Assembly: GCA_028288485.1 (NCBI GenBank)
Contig: JAQBNO010000208.1
Span: 1-64,000 of the forward strand
Source: Segetibacter sp.
GTDB lineage: Bacteria > Bacteroidota > Bacteroidia > Chitinophagales > Chitinophagaceae
Length of the DNA stretch: 64,000 bases
Reading direction: 5' to 3'
Shown here one piece after another: positions 18,239 to 26,661 of this stretch. Below the pieces are notes generated by a model that saw only the letters and a list, made by a program, of their open reading frames with translations, had not been told where the DNA came from and searched no databases. A program made the position numbers and the translations under genes. The stretch's first letter is position 1. Each line of letters begins with the position of its first letter.

Positions 18239-18968
18239 GGTGCGGATCTATTAATGATGCAGCTTCCTTATCCAGGTAAATTCTTAATCGCGGATGATGG
18301 CGTAACAGAGTGGCAGGTAGTTGTTCAGAAATTTCTTCCTCTAACATGCGTTTTACTATTTCAGCTTTTTTACTACCGCTCACTAAAAGAAAGACATTTT
18401 TTGCTTCCAGCAGGTTTCCGAGGCCTAAGGTGATTCCTTCCGAAAGTTCACGTTTCTCTTTGAAATATTTCTGTCCTACCTGTGCAGTTATAGGATCAAT
18501 TTGGCAGACGTGGGACCGTACTGCAGGAAAAGTTCCTGGCTCATTCATACCTACATGACCATTCATGCCAACACCAACTATTGCTATATCGATTACCTGG
18601 TGTTGGTTTATAAAATTTTCAATCCGCTCACATTCTAATTGCAGGTTGTTTGCCCTTCCATCAAAAAAAGCGATCTTGTTTTCGGCAACCTGTAATGGAA
18701 CAAACAATTGATTGTTTAAATGAAAACGACAACTTCCTTCGTCGTTCCCATTCATTCCAACCCATTCATCCAGCGCTACAAAGTTCCAGTTTGAAATATC
18801 AATTGCGTTCTGGTTCACACGGTTTACGATCTCTTTGTATAAACCAGCAGGACTGTCGCCTGAGGCTGGACTAATAAGAGGGCTGCCTAAAGCTGCCGTT
18901 ATTTCTATTAAGTCGTCTGCCGCTTGCTGCGACATTGCTTCATAAGTTTCAGCTATAATAATTTGCAT
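18228..18968 (-). CDS. nagB: glucosamine-6-phosphate deaminase-like protein
   Basis: A 246-residue member of the NagB/6-phosphogluconolactonase fold, expected to convert glucosamine-6-phosphate to fructose-6-phosphate and ammonia. Family motifs are SPASGDSPAGLYKEI (phosphate site), FVALDEWVGM (Asp of the active site) and VGVGMNGHVGMNEPG with the catalytic His. The Asn in GMNGH replaces the Asp of E. coli NagB, as in B. subtilis-type enzymes. It overlaps the downstream ROK kinase gene, forming an amino-sugar catabolic pair. A 6-phosphogluconolactonase role is less likely given GMNEPG. Confidence 0.85.
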   Translation of the reverse strand: MQIIIAETYEAMSQQAADDLIEITAALGSPLISPASGDSPAGLYKEIVNRVNQNAIDISNWNFVALDEWVGMNGNDEGSCRFHLNNQLFVPLQVAENKIAFFDGRANNLQLECERIENFINQHQVIDIAIVGVGMNGHVGMNEPGTFPAVRSHVCQIDPITAQVGQKYFKEKRELSEGITLGLGNLLEAKNVFLLVSGSKKAEIVKRMLEEEISEQLPATLLRHHPRLRIYLDKEAASLIDPHHGK

Positions 18969-18998
18969 TGTTCGTTAAGAGTTCAATATTTACTTACG

Positions 18999-19053
18999 TT
19001 TATGATCGACCAGGTTCCCATTGTTGCTCTTTGCATTCAGCCGGCTGAATTGC
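18999..19053 (+). repeat. possible dispersed element, weak copy 7
   Basis: TTTATGATCGACCAGG, then CCATTGTTG followed by CTCTTTGC and the palindrome CAGCCGGCTG. Only the core and general layout match the family. Confidence 0.35.
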
Positions 19054-19152
19054 CCTTGCTGGTCACTATCGCCATTGTTGTTCGCCTGGCCAACAACCCG
19101 GCAAACGGCACTTTTTCAGTAGCGAAGAAAAAGTTGAAGAGAGCGACCATTA

Positions 19153-19282
19153 GCCACGTGGAGGGGTACCCTTCGATGAGGCTCAGGGTAAAAACTGCCA
19201 CGTTCAATAATGCATATACAGTACAAGCGAGCGTGGCAACGGATGCGCAATAGTAGCAATATGGCTTTGGTCCATAAATAAG
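19153..19282 (-). repeat. dispersed intergenic element, copy 6 (long, hairpin type)
   Basis: On the minus strand it reads TTATTTATGGACCA, a spacer, GCGCATCCGTTG, CCACGCTCGC, TTGTACTG, then a complementary ACGTGGC arm and GAAGGGTACCCC. It is the same hairpin class as copies 9 and 18. It begins about 30 bp after the stop of the minus-strand oxidoreductase gene. Confidence 0.75.
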
Positions 19283-19309
19283 AAACTACCTTTATTTATA
19301 ATGATCCAG

Positions 19310-20407
19310 TTATTTTTCGATAGCGTCGGTCCCTAACCAAAGATCAATTGGTTTGTCGACTTTAGCAGTAAAAGGTAGTTGTATCTTTTTCCCCTGCCCT
19401 GCAGAGGCGTAAGCGGCATAAATAATTTCGAGAACAGCACGACCGTCTTCACCGGTTACCACCGCTTCTTTGTCCTGTTGCACGCATTCAATAAAATGTT
19501 TGAGTTCATGCGGATAACCCTGGTTAAAAACTTCTTCGAAAATAGGAAAGCTCCAGCCGGCAGTGGTATCCGCTTTTTCCATTGCGTAGCCGTAACCATT
19601 TTTACTGTAGGCAATAGCCGCATTGCCCATAAACAAGTCGGCATAGATGACCCCGCCTGTTCCGTGCACTTCGCTCTTGTCGTCCATGCCGCCATGCTTG
19701 GCCCAACTGTTTTCAACTACGCCCGTTACGCCGTTTTCAAATTCAATAATGATAACAGAATTGTCCTCGCCCTTCGTGCGGCCTTTATGTAAAACCGTCG
19801 CCATGCTCGCATACACGCTGGTTGCCTTTGCGTTATTCAGCATCCATCTAAACCATGCAATTCCGTGGCAGCCCATATCCATTAATACACCGCCACCGGA
19901 AAGATTGATGTCGTAGAACCAATCGGAGTGCGGGCCTGAATGCTTTTCTGATTGCTTCAACATATAGATCTCCCCAACAGCACCTTCCTTTACCATATGC
20001 CTTACGCGTTCATATTTTGGTGCAAAGCAAAGTTCTTCCGCATACATTAGTTTAACTCCTGCCCGTTTACACGCAGCAATCATTTCGTCAGCCTGCCCGA
20101 GCGTAACGGCTAAAGGTTTTTCGATAATAATATGCTTGCCCGCGGCGGCAGCTTTTAGGGTAGCCTCATGATGTAAAAAGTTGGGCAAACAAATGTCAAC
20201 AACCTCGCAGTCAGACTGCAGTATTAGCAAATCGATATCGTCGTACCATGTAGTAATATGATGTTTCTCTGCAAAAGCTTTTGCCTTTTCTGCATCACGG
20301 GTGTACACCGCTACCACTTCCGCTTCGGGTACAAACCGATGATAACTTTCTATGTGAATGTCAGCAATAAATCCGGCGCCGAGGATGGCTACTTTGGTTC
20401 TTATCAT
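19310..20407 (-). CDS. Gfo/Idh/MocA family oxidoreductase, cytoplasmic
   Basis: A 365-residue NAD(P)-dependent dehydrogenase-like protein. The frame stays open 56 codons further upstream, but the Rossmann fold starts directly at MIRTKVAILGAGFIADIH, so I set the start at 20407. Motifs are GAGFIADIH (dinucleotide binding), IIEKPLAV (EKP catalytic Lys) and SGGGVLMDMGCHGIAWFRWML. Unlike the Tat-exported relative at 10.8 kb it has no export signal. Substrate unknown; inositol-, glucose- or amino-sugar-like compounds are typical. Confidence 0.9.
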   Translation of the reverse strand: MIRTKVAILGAGFIADIHIESYHRFVPEAEVVAVYTRDAEKAKAFAEKHHITTWYDDIDLLILQSDCEVVDICLPNFLHHEATLKAAAAGKHIIIEKPLAVTLGQADEMIAACKRAGVKLMYAEELCFAPKYERVRHMVKEGAVGEIYMLKQSEKHSGPHSDWFYDINLSGGGVLMDMGCHGIAWFRWMLNNAKATSVYASMATVLHKGRTKGEDNSVIIIEFENGVTGVVENSWAKHGGMDDKSEVHGTGGVIYADLFMGNAAIAYSKNGYGYAMEKADTTAGWSFPIFEEVFNQGYPHELKHFIECVQQDKEAVVTGEDGRAVLEIIYAAYASAGQGKKIQLPFTAKVDKPIDLWLGTDAIEK

Positions 20408-20607
20408 AAATACGCCCTGGTTGATGGAGCAATAAAATAAAGGTTTTTCTGAAACAAAATAAAATCTTCCTCGTATTAACTTCACGATAAGAAATATTGA
20501 TAAATGCAGTACTTGCAACAAGAATTCAGAAAGGGTATTTTGTAGCCAATTTAATGTTGGCTGTTTTTTCTTCACAACTTCCTGCCCAGCTTAATGAATA
20601 AAAACAT

Positions 20608-21219
20608 TTGCAAATGAAAAATATACATCCTACTGCTATAACAGATCCAATTGATAAATTAAGTGCTACAGAACAAAATTCTTTTTTTGGTGTTATACAG
20701 CCGGTAATGCTTGAAAAGAATGATAAAGCTTTTCGTTTTTGTATGCACCAGGGATACCCTATGAGCGATTTCTGGTTTCTCAAAAATAGCTACGACGAAT
20801 TGTTCAGCATCTACCATAGCGAGTTGCGGTTTTCACCAGGAATGACAAATGAGAGTGCAAGACAGCGGTTTTCACGCATTCTCCAAAATCATGCGGCGGT
20901 TTTGCACCAGTTTCCCGGTTCAAGCCGTGATTACATGATCGTTAATTTCACTGTTAAAGTCACTTTTAAAACTGATGTTATAGGCTATGTTGGTGCAACC
21001 AAAACCCAGCAGACGTTTATGCCGGTTTCTGAATATGATATTCAAACTTACAATAAACCAACCAGTCCTATCCACCTGAAGAAAGGTGATGAACGCATAA
21101 AGGAACGAAAACAAGGCGGTTTACAACAGTTGGTCATTCCCCGTTTTAAGTCTTACCTCGATAAGCGTGATTTACAGATTTTTGAATCATTGGTTGAAAC
21201 AGTAGTCGTTCCTTTTTAA
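20608..21219 (+). CDS. hypothetical protein, 203 residues
   Basis: I do not recognise this protein. It is soluble, with no signal peptide or membrane segment. It begins MQMKNIHPTAITDPIDKL, and M3 is an equally good start. It contains aromatic-rich stretches (GYPMSDFWFLKNSYDELFSIYH), a Pro-containing middle, and a basic region (KKGDERIKERKQGG) near residue 155. The long open frame and codon use like the neighbours support a real gene. A dispersed element follows immediately. Confidence 0.7.
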   Translation: MQMKNIHPTAITDPIDKLSATEQNSFFGVIQPVMLEKNDKAFRFCMHQGYPMSDFWFLKNSYDELFSIYHSELRFSPGMTNESARQRFSRILQNHAAVLHQFPGSSRDYMIVNFTVKVTFKTDVIGYVGATKTQQTFMPVSEYDIQTYNKPTSPIHLKKGDERIKERKQGGLQQLVIPRFKSYLDKRDLQIFESLVETVVVPF

Positions 21220-21220
21220 G

Positions 21221-21282
21221 TTTTTTTTACACGGGGGGCGTAACGCTATTAAGCATTGTTGCGTCGCATTTCGTTCATCTTT
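21221..21282 (+). repeat. dispersed intergenic element, copy 8
   Basis: TTTTTTTTACACGGGGGGCG, a spacer, AAGCATTGTTG, CGTCGCAT, TTCGTTCATC. It begins immediately after the stop codon of the preceding gene (stop at 21217-21219). The arm closely matches copy 19. Confidence 0.7.
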
Positions 21283-21357
21283 TGCACTGCTATTTTGCTT
21301 TTTCAGGATTGGTCGCTAATACAGGTTTGCCGCTTCTTGTGGAATAACAGCAATTGA

Positions 21358-22239
21358 TTATTCTGCTTTCACCCGGTTGAAGAATTCGTTTTGTAGTTCA
21401 AGTGTTTTCGTATCGGCCTTAATATTTTTTATCGCTGCGGCAAAAGTGCTCACAGTATGTTCAGTAAGAAATTCTCCCAGCTTGCGGGTTGCTGCAGCAC
21501 CTTCACCGGCATAGTGATTGGGGAAATTTGCATACCACCTGATAGCAGTATAAACATTTGGAATATTAAGCCGTCGTTGATTCGCTCCCGATTGGTTTGT
21601 TGCACTATCCATTTTTACCAGGTCGGGCCTCAACACCAACAACTCAGAAGTTTCTCTTTCTCCCGCATGCTGGTCGTTAGCCCTATCCGACTTGTGTAAA
21701 GCGGCCAGGTTTTTAACATAATTGGAATCAGAAGGCGGCTCAAAGAAATATAGGGCGTAATTCCTTTGTTTTTCTAACCGGGTTTGCATAAAATACCGGA
21801 TCATTTCGGGGTTGCCGCCATGGCCATTAATGATTACGATTTTCTTAAAACCATTCCTGCCAATTTCATCGCAGGTAGCTTCAAGCATGTCCCATACAAC
21901 CTTGGCCGGTAATGAGAAGGTACCGGGTTGGTGGCGCGCTTCGTTAATTTGCCCGTAAAAGAAATCGGGAAACACAACTGCGTATTCTCTTTTTGTTGCC
22001 CGGGCCGACCATTCACGAACTTTAATAAGGTCTGAACCTATGGGTACATGAGGACCATGTTTTTCAAGAATTCCAATAGGTAGAATGCACGTTTGATTTG
22101 AAGCTTTAAGGGCCTTTGGCCATTCACTTTCGGTAAGCTCATCCCACCGACTGTGCAACTCCTGGGTGTGTAGAGACGATGTTTTTATTATAAACAAAGT
22201 CATAAAGCCAATCAGGCCTTTTTTTATTGTAGTATTCAT
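21358..22239 (-). CDS. creatininase-family amidohydrolase, exported
   Basis: A 293-residue creatininase-like metal-dependent hydrolase. The N-terminus MNTTIKKGLIGFMTLFIIKTSSLHTQ is a probable signal peptide, unusual for this mostly cytosolic family but common in Bacteroidota homologues. Metal-binding and family motifs are GILEKHGPHVPIGSDL, INGHGGNPEMI and QHAGERETSELL. Relatives open cyclic amides such as creatinine or lactam intermediates; the substrate here is unknown. It is divergent from the nucleoside hydrolase gene, with 367 bp between. Confidence 0.88.
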   Translation of the reverse strand: MNTTIKKGLIGFMTLFIIKTSSLHTQELHSRWDELTESEWPKALKASNQTCILPIGILEKHGPHVPIGSDLIKVREWSARATKREYAVVFPDFFYGQINEARHQPGTFSLPAKVVWDMLEATCDEIGRNGFKKIVIINGHGGNPEMIRYFMQTRLEKQRNYALYFFEPPSDSNYVKNLAALHKSDRANDQHAGERETSELLVLRPDLVKMDSATNQSGANQRRLNIPNVYTAIRWYANFPNHYAGEGAAATRKLGEFLTEHTVSTFAAAIKNIKADTKTLELQNEFFNRVKAE

Positions 22240-22606
22240 AATGGCTATTTATGGTTCTGTAAAAATCTAGCCCCTAAAATAAGCTATTGTGATTTGTCGC
22301 TTGCTTACTGCAAAATTTTATTTCTACATCCATAGCTACAACTAGCATTTTTTTAAAATGATCAGACTTATGATGAAACAATGATTCCTGCCGTTGTTAC
22401 AACCAAATTTGCATTCAGTCCATAATACACTTTTGATAAAACTATGGTTATTGAAACGAGGTTTTCTACTGTGTCGGAAAATGTTATAACTTCAAAAGGA
22501 ATTGCAATTTTGTTCATCGCCATCGAGCTTCAAACTTGATTGCTAATTCTAAAAAAGTAAATACTTACGTCAACCTGGTTGACTACCCCTTCAACAACTG
22601 ATCTAA
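22240..22606. other. divergent promoter region, 367 bp
   Basis: AT-rich DNA between divergent creatininase and nucleoside hydrolase genes. I see no conserved element copy and no clear paired promoter boxes. Confidence 0.4.
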
Positions 22607-23587
22607 ATGATAAAATATTTTCTCCTGCAATTACTCTTTTTAAATGCAATTGTTATGCAGGCGCAAACGAACAAACCTGTTCCTGTAATTTTTGACACCG
22701 ATATGGGGCCGGATTATGATGATGTTGGAGCCATTACTTTATTACACGCCTATGCCGACAGTGGCAAGGCAAATATCCTGGCAACTATTGCAAGCACCAA
22801 ATTTGAAGGAGTTGCAGCCGTATTGAATATATTAAATACATATTTTAAAAAGCCCGGAATACCAATCGGTGTTCCGAAAGGGGAGGCCGTAACAAAAAAA
22901 GACTGGCAACACTGGACAGATACCTTAATTGCCAATTATCCTCATAGAATTAAAACAAACGATGAAGTTCCTGATGCGGTTGGATTGTACCGGCAGATTT
23001 TGGCAAAGCAACCGGACAGAAGTGTAACGATAGTTACAGTCGGTTTCTTTACCAACCTGTCAAATTTATTGAAATCAGGGGCGGATAAATATTCGAAGTT
23101 AACCGGCAGGCAACTGGTAGAGAAAAAAGTAAAACAGCTGGTTAGCATGGCAGGAAAGTTTCCTGCAGGAAAAGAGTTTAATGTCGACCAGGATCCTGCA
23201 TCATCAAAGTATGTTTTTGAAAATTGGACTACCCCGATAATTCTTAGCGGTTTTGAAATTGGCCAGAAAATAAAAACCGGGTTGCCTCTTATAAATAATA
23301 GTGCTATTAGAAACAGCCCGGTCCAACATGTATTTCGCATTAGTATTCCAATGGCAAAAGAAGACAGTGCAGGAAGAATGAGCTGGGATGAAACTGCAGT
23401 ATTGGTGGCAATAGCAGGTTACAAACCTTTCTACACCCTGCAACAGGGTAAAATAGCAATTGCAGCGGATGGCAGTAATACATGGACAAATAGCAACAAT
23501 GGAAATCATTTTTACCTGGTAGAAGACAGACCTGTATCAGAAGTGCAGGAAATGATTAACCAAATGATGATGCACCAACCGAGGTAA
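22607..23587 (+). CDS. inosine-uridine-type nucleoside hydrolase, exported
   Basis: A 326-residue member of the IUNH fold, which hydrolyses N-glycosidic bonds of nucleosides using a bound Ca ion. The signal peptide MIKYFLLQLLFLNAIVMQAQ precedes the Asp cluster FDTDMGPDYDDVGAI (about 29-43). Here the canonical DTDxGxDD is spaced as DTDMGPDYDD. Later motifs are TIVTVGFFTNLSNLLKS and SWDETAVLVAIAG with the catalytic-region residues. The extracytoplasmic location suggests salvage of nucleosides, or of ribosides, outside the cytosol. Confidence 0.88.
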   Translation: MIKYFLLQLLFLNAIVMQAQTNKPVPVIFDTDMGPDYDDVGAITLLHAYADSGKANILATIASTKFEGVAAVLNILNTYFKKPGIPIGVPKGEAVTKKDWQHWTDTLIANYPHRIKTNDEVPDAVGLYRQILAKQPDRSVTIVTVGFFTNLSNLLKSGADKYSKLTGRQLVEKKVKQLVSMAGKFPAGKEFNVDQDPASSKYVFENWTTPIILSGFEIGQKIKTGLPLINNSAIRNSPVQHVFRISIPMAKEDSAGRMSWDETAVLVAIAGYKPFYTLQQGKIAIAADGSNTWTNSNNGNHFYLVEDRPVSEVQEMINQMMMHQPR

Positions 23588-23754
23588 TTTTTATATGTTT
23601 GTTGAGGAGGGCATCTCATGCTGTAAGTATGTTCCAACACTACAATATTTAATGTTCCTGTCCACTAGTCAGCCTGCTTTTGATGTAGGGTCGCTTCGTT
23701 TGCTCAGGATGACGAACAAAGTTTAAACAGTTGCAGCGTGCAACCCTTCCGTAA

Positions 23755-23875
23755 ACTCTGGGTACCCTTCGTTGCTGCACAGGGCGAGAACTGCCACGCT
23801 GAATAATACGTTACAGGTAAAAGCGAGCGTGGCAACGATGTTTAATAGATGCAATTAGTTAAGTACAAAAAAAAT
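23755..23875 (-). repeat. dispersed intergenic element, copy 9 (hairpin type)
   Basis: It carries the perfect stem TGCCACGCT (23792-23800) with AGCGTGGCA (23826-23834), core GGCAACGATG (23831-23840) and end box GGGTACCCTTC. It is nearly identical, in inverted orientation, to copy 18 at 53.8 kb over about 95 bp. Its T-run abuts the sucC terminator. Confidence 0.85.
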
Positions 23876-23899
23876 CCCACCTCGAAAGAGATGGGATTT
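23872..23899 (-). terminator. intrinsic terminator of sucC
   Basis: AAATCCCA...TGGGATTT stem with a GAAA loop and one mismatch, followed on the minus strand by eight Ts. It lies about 55 nt past the sucC stop. Confidence 0.8.
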
Positions 23900-23953
23900 A
23901 TACTTGAAATATCTAGCGTATATTTTTTCACCTGTAACTTGTAACCGGAAACC

Positions 23954-25165
23954 TTATGCCACTGCTTTCTTTACCAAATCAGCAGCTTCACTCAACTGGA
24001 TCGCGCTTTGTACTTTCAAACCGCTTTCGTCAATCAGCTTTTTAGCTTCTTCGGCATTGGTGCCTTGCAGGCGAACGATGATAGGAATTTCGATATTACC
24101 CATTTTGTTATAAGCCTCAATTACACCCGCCGCAACACGATCGCAACGAACGATACCGCCGAAAATATTAACAAGGATCGCTTTTACATTTGGATCTTTC
24201 ATAATGATCTTAAAACCTGCTTCAACGGTTTGCGCATTTGCAGTACCGCCCACATCGAGGAAGTTTGCAGGCTCACCGCCACTCAGTTTGATCATATCCA
24301 TCGTAGCCATTGCAAGCCCTGCACCGTTAACCATGCAACCAACGTTTCCATCGAGTTTAACAAAGTTCAGGTTGTACTGGCCGGCTTCAACTTCTGTTGG
24401 ATCTTCTTCAAAAACGTCTCTCATAGCCGCAACATCAGGATGTCGCATTAATGCATTTTCGTCGATGTTCATTTTGCAGTCAACAGCTATAATTTTTTCA
24501 TCCGATGTTTTAAACATAGGGTTGATTTCAACCATACTGCAATCGAGACCAACATACGCATTGTACAAATTGGTGACAAACTTTACGCAGTTCTTAAAAG
24601 CCTCACCGCTTAAACCAAAGTTGAAAGCAATTTTCCTCGCCTGGAAGCCAGGTAGTCCGCCGCCGGGGAAAACCCATTCTTTAAATATTTTTTCAGGCGT
24701 GTCATGTGCCACATCTTCTATATTCATACCGCCTTCGGTACTGTACATGATCACATTTTGTCCTGTTGTACGATCAAGCAGAATACTTAAGTAAAACTCC
24801 TTTACGGGGTTAGGCCCGGGATAGTAAACGTCCTGCGCTATAAGAATTTTATTTACTTTTTTACCGGCTTCGCCTGTTTGAATGGTAACAAGCGTGCCGC
24901 CCAAAATATTTTTAGCAATATTTGAAACGTCTTCAAGGCTTTTACCTACTGCAACACCACGTTGCTCCTTACCGATAATTTTACCCTTACCGCGTCCTCC
25001 CGCATGTATCTGGGCTTTCACTACGGCGAAGTTGTTGCCGGTATCATTTTTAATTTGCCTGTAAGCCTCTTCAGCGGCCATTACCGTATCTACTGCAATG
25101 CCTTCCTGTACAGGAACATTATATTTCTTCAGTAATTCCTTAGCCTGGTATTCATGCAAATTCAT
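23954..25165 (-). CDS. sucC: succinate-CoA ligase (ADP-forming) beta subunit
   Basis: A 403-residue TCA-cycle enzyme subunit catalysing substrate-level phosphorylation with the alpha subunit SucD, which is not encoded next to it here. The N-terminal ATP-grasp domain starts MNLHEYQAKELLKKYNVPVQ. The nucleotide-binding loop is VKAQIHAGGRGKGKII. Later come EINPMFKT, GNVGCMVNGAGLAMATMD and the C-terminal CoA-ligase motif VNIFGGIVRCDRVA. Length and motifs are canonical. It is a single-gene unit with its own terminator and a probable short 5' leader. Confidence 0.98.
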   Translation of the reverse strand: MNLHEYQAKELLKKYNVPVQEGIAVDTVMAAEEAYRQIKNDTGNNFAVVKAQIHAGGRGKGKIIGKEQRGVAVGKSLEDVSNIAKNILGGTLVTIQTGEAGKKVNKILIAQDVYYPGPNPVKEFYLSILLDRTTGQNVIMYSTEGGMNIEDVAHDTPEKIFKEWVFPGGGLPGFQARKIAFNFGLSGEAFKNCVKFVTNLYNAYVGLDCSMVEINPMFKTSDEKIIAVDCKMNIDENALMRHPDVAAMRDVFEEDPTEVEAGQYNLNFVKLDGNVGCMVNGAGLAMATMDMIKLSGGEPANFLDVGGTANAQTVEAGFKIIMKDPNVKAILVNIFGGIVRCDRVAAGVIEAYNKMGNIEIPIIVRLQGTNAEEAKKLIDESGLKVQSAIQLSEAADLVKKAVA

Positions 25166-25184
25166 ATAGCTAATTTATTTTTTG

Positions 25185-25192
25185 CGAAGATA
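25185..25192 (-). promoter_or_regulatory. candidate -7 element of sucC
   Basis: TATCTTCG (minus strand), in the context TTCAACTATCTTCGCAAAAA, is close to TAnnTTTG. Nearly the same context lies upstream of the thioesterase gene at 40.1 kb, which supports a shared promoter type. Confidence 0.4.
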
Positions 25193-25229
25193 GTTGAATT
25201 AGAAATCAGGAGTTGGAAATTGGAAATGA

Positions 25230-25290
25230 TTTTTTGTTGCGGGCGGGAGTAATGCTTTTCGGCATTGTTGTGTCACTCACTTTTACTGAT
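25230..25290 (+). repeat. dispersed intergenic element, copy 10
   Basis: TTTTTTGTTGCGGGC, a spacer, GGCATTGTTG, TGTCACTCAC, TTTTACTG. It is 17 of 18 identical to the core of copies 1, 2 and 14. It lies in the divergent region between sucC and the barrel-protein gene. Confidence 0.7.
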
Positions 25291-25509
25291 ATCGCTTTAT
25301 TAGGCCTTTTAAAAGCAACCAATTTTTGCACATTCACTCGTTACCGACCGCTTGCTATTCACCACTCTGGTCACTCTTCACTGTTTAAACAACGTTCCTG
25401 CACTTTAATTGCTGTTCATCTTCACCCACATATTCATCTGATTGGGTAGTGCTGTTTCCCCCTCTTTTTTTGCATCAAATTTTAAACAAACCAAAACAAA
25501 GTAACGTTT

Positions 25510-26189
25510 ATGAAAAAGATCATTTTGTAGCTGCAGCTACAGTATTAGCAACTGCCGGTTTTAGCCAGGTAAAATTTGGCGCACAGGTTATCGGAAATGC
25601 AAGTACTGCATCGTTTGAAAGTGCAGGCGCACCTAATTTTAAAAAGCCAGGGCAGGCGGCTTTTGGAGCAGGAATAGTTGCCGAAGTTCCTATAATAAGT
25701 AATGTAAGTCTGAGGCCGTCTTTGAACTATTTACAAAAAAACAGCGCTGTTGAATTTTCAATTCCGCTGATGCCCGGTAAAACCCACACAGTAAAGAATA
25801 CGCTTCATTGCCTGGAGTTACCTGTGAACATTGTGTATTCTATACCCTTAAATAATATGAGCCTTTATTTTGGCGCTGGACCTTCTTTTGGTTATGGCCT
25901 TAACGGAAAAAGTAAATACAAAGGCTGGGATTTTGAAGGTGAAGGACAAAATATCGTTGCAGTTGAAGAAACAACGCGGGTGTTTAAAAAAGAAAAAGAT
26001 GGCGGCGAAGGAATGAAGCGTTTTGAACTAAGTGCAAGTGCGATTGCAGGCGTGCAGTTTAACAACGGCTTATTTTTAAACGCCGGTTATCTTGCCGGAT
26101 TAACCAACCTTGGTAACAAAGATGGCAAGTTCAAAAACAATGGAGGGCAAATTACTATCGGTTCTTTGTTGAAATATAAAAAGTCGTAA
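25510..26189 (+). pseudogene. outer-membrane beta-barrel protein with a frameshift in its signal peptide
   Basis: The mature sequence is a typical small porin-like barrel (OmpA/OMP_b-brl type, about 225 residues). It shows QVKFGAQVIGNAS, LRPSLNYLQKNSAVEFSIP, LHCLELPVNIVYSIP, LYFGAGPSFGYGLNG and a final strand QITIGSLLKYKK. The proper start ATGAAAAAGATCATTTTG at 25510 hits a TAG stop at 25528. Adding one T to the T-run 25523-25526 would instead give MKKIIFVAAATVLATAGFSQ, a textbook signal peptide joined to the open frame. The in-frame alternative from 25449 lacks any export signal. Either a real one-base deletion, a slippage site, or a sequencing error. Confidence 0.75.
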
Positions 26190-26202
26190 TACCCTACTTT
26201 TT

Positions 26203-26239
26203 AAAAGAGGCTGTCTCAAAGATTGAGGCAGCCTCTTTT
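26203..26239 (+). terminator. strong intrinsic terminator
   Basis: A 16-bp stem, AAAAGAGGCTGTCTCA paired with TGAGGCAGCCTCTTTT, has a five-base loop and one G-U pair. It is 14 nt after the barrel-protein stop. Confidence 0.85.
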
Positions 26240-26661
26240 GGTTCCTGTTCCTTTTTAATTGGTTTGTCCCCCCGGCGTTGGGTTTAATACATCTCTAACT
26301 TTTCACGCACAACTCCTTCAAATTACTCCTGTCCTCAACCAGTTATTATAGGTATGTATAAATAATGCCGAACTATAAAAAGTTCTTTATCGTCCTTTTA
26401 CATTTTTATATTTGCGTTTTCGGAATTGTCCCAAAATTGGAAAGTGTTTCTGTAAATAAGAGGTAAGTCCCTACAAAAAATGCCATTAAAAGGTATTCAC
26501 GGTTTTAGTGGCTGAATTATTATTTATGTAAATCCTTCCGATAGATCCGCTACCCTTAAGAAGTGATTGGATCCGGCATTGCTGCCAAATGCAAATGCAT
26601 TTCAATTACGCGAACCGTCGCAATTGATTTGTATAACTAATTATTCTATTAAAATCAGCGC
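26240..26661. other. 422-bp intergenic region upstream of the SdrD-B island
   Basis: AT-rich, with no gene. A -7-like TATATTTG at 26407-26414 and the AT-rich stretch just before 26662 are possible promoter parts, but I cannot choose between them. Confidence 0.4.

Larger units (their letters stand above)
18969..19309. other. 341-bp intergenic region with two element copies
   Basis: It lies between two minus-strand genes. It carries a weak element copy (18999-19053, with the palindrome CAGCCGGCTG) and a long element copy (19153-19282). No gene was found. Confidence 0.6.

Noticed and set aside
20408-20575. 56-codon N-terminal extension of the Gfo/Idh/MocA protein
   Set aside because: The Rossmann fold begins right at the internal Met and the extension has no targeting signal.
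23755-23880. CRISPR-like repeat
   Set aside because: The repeated sequences are dispersed single copies with imperfect hairpins, not regularly spaced direct repeats with spacers, and there are no cas genes.
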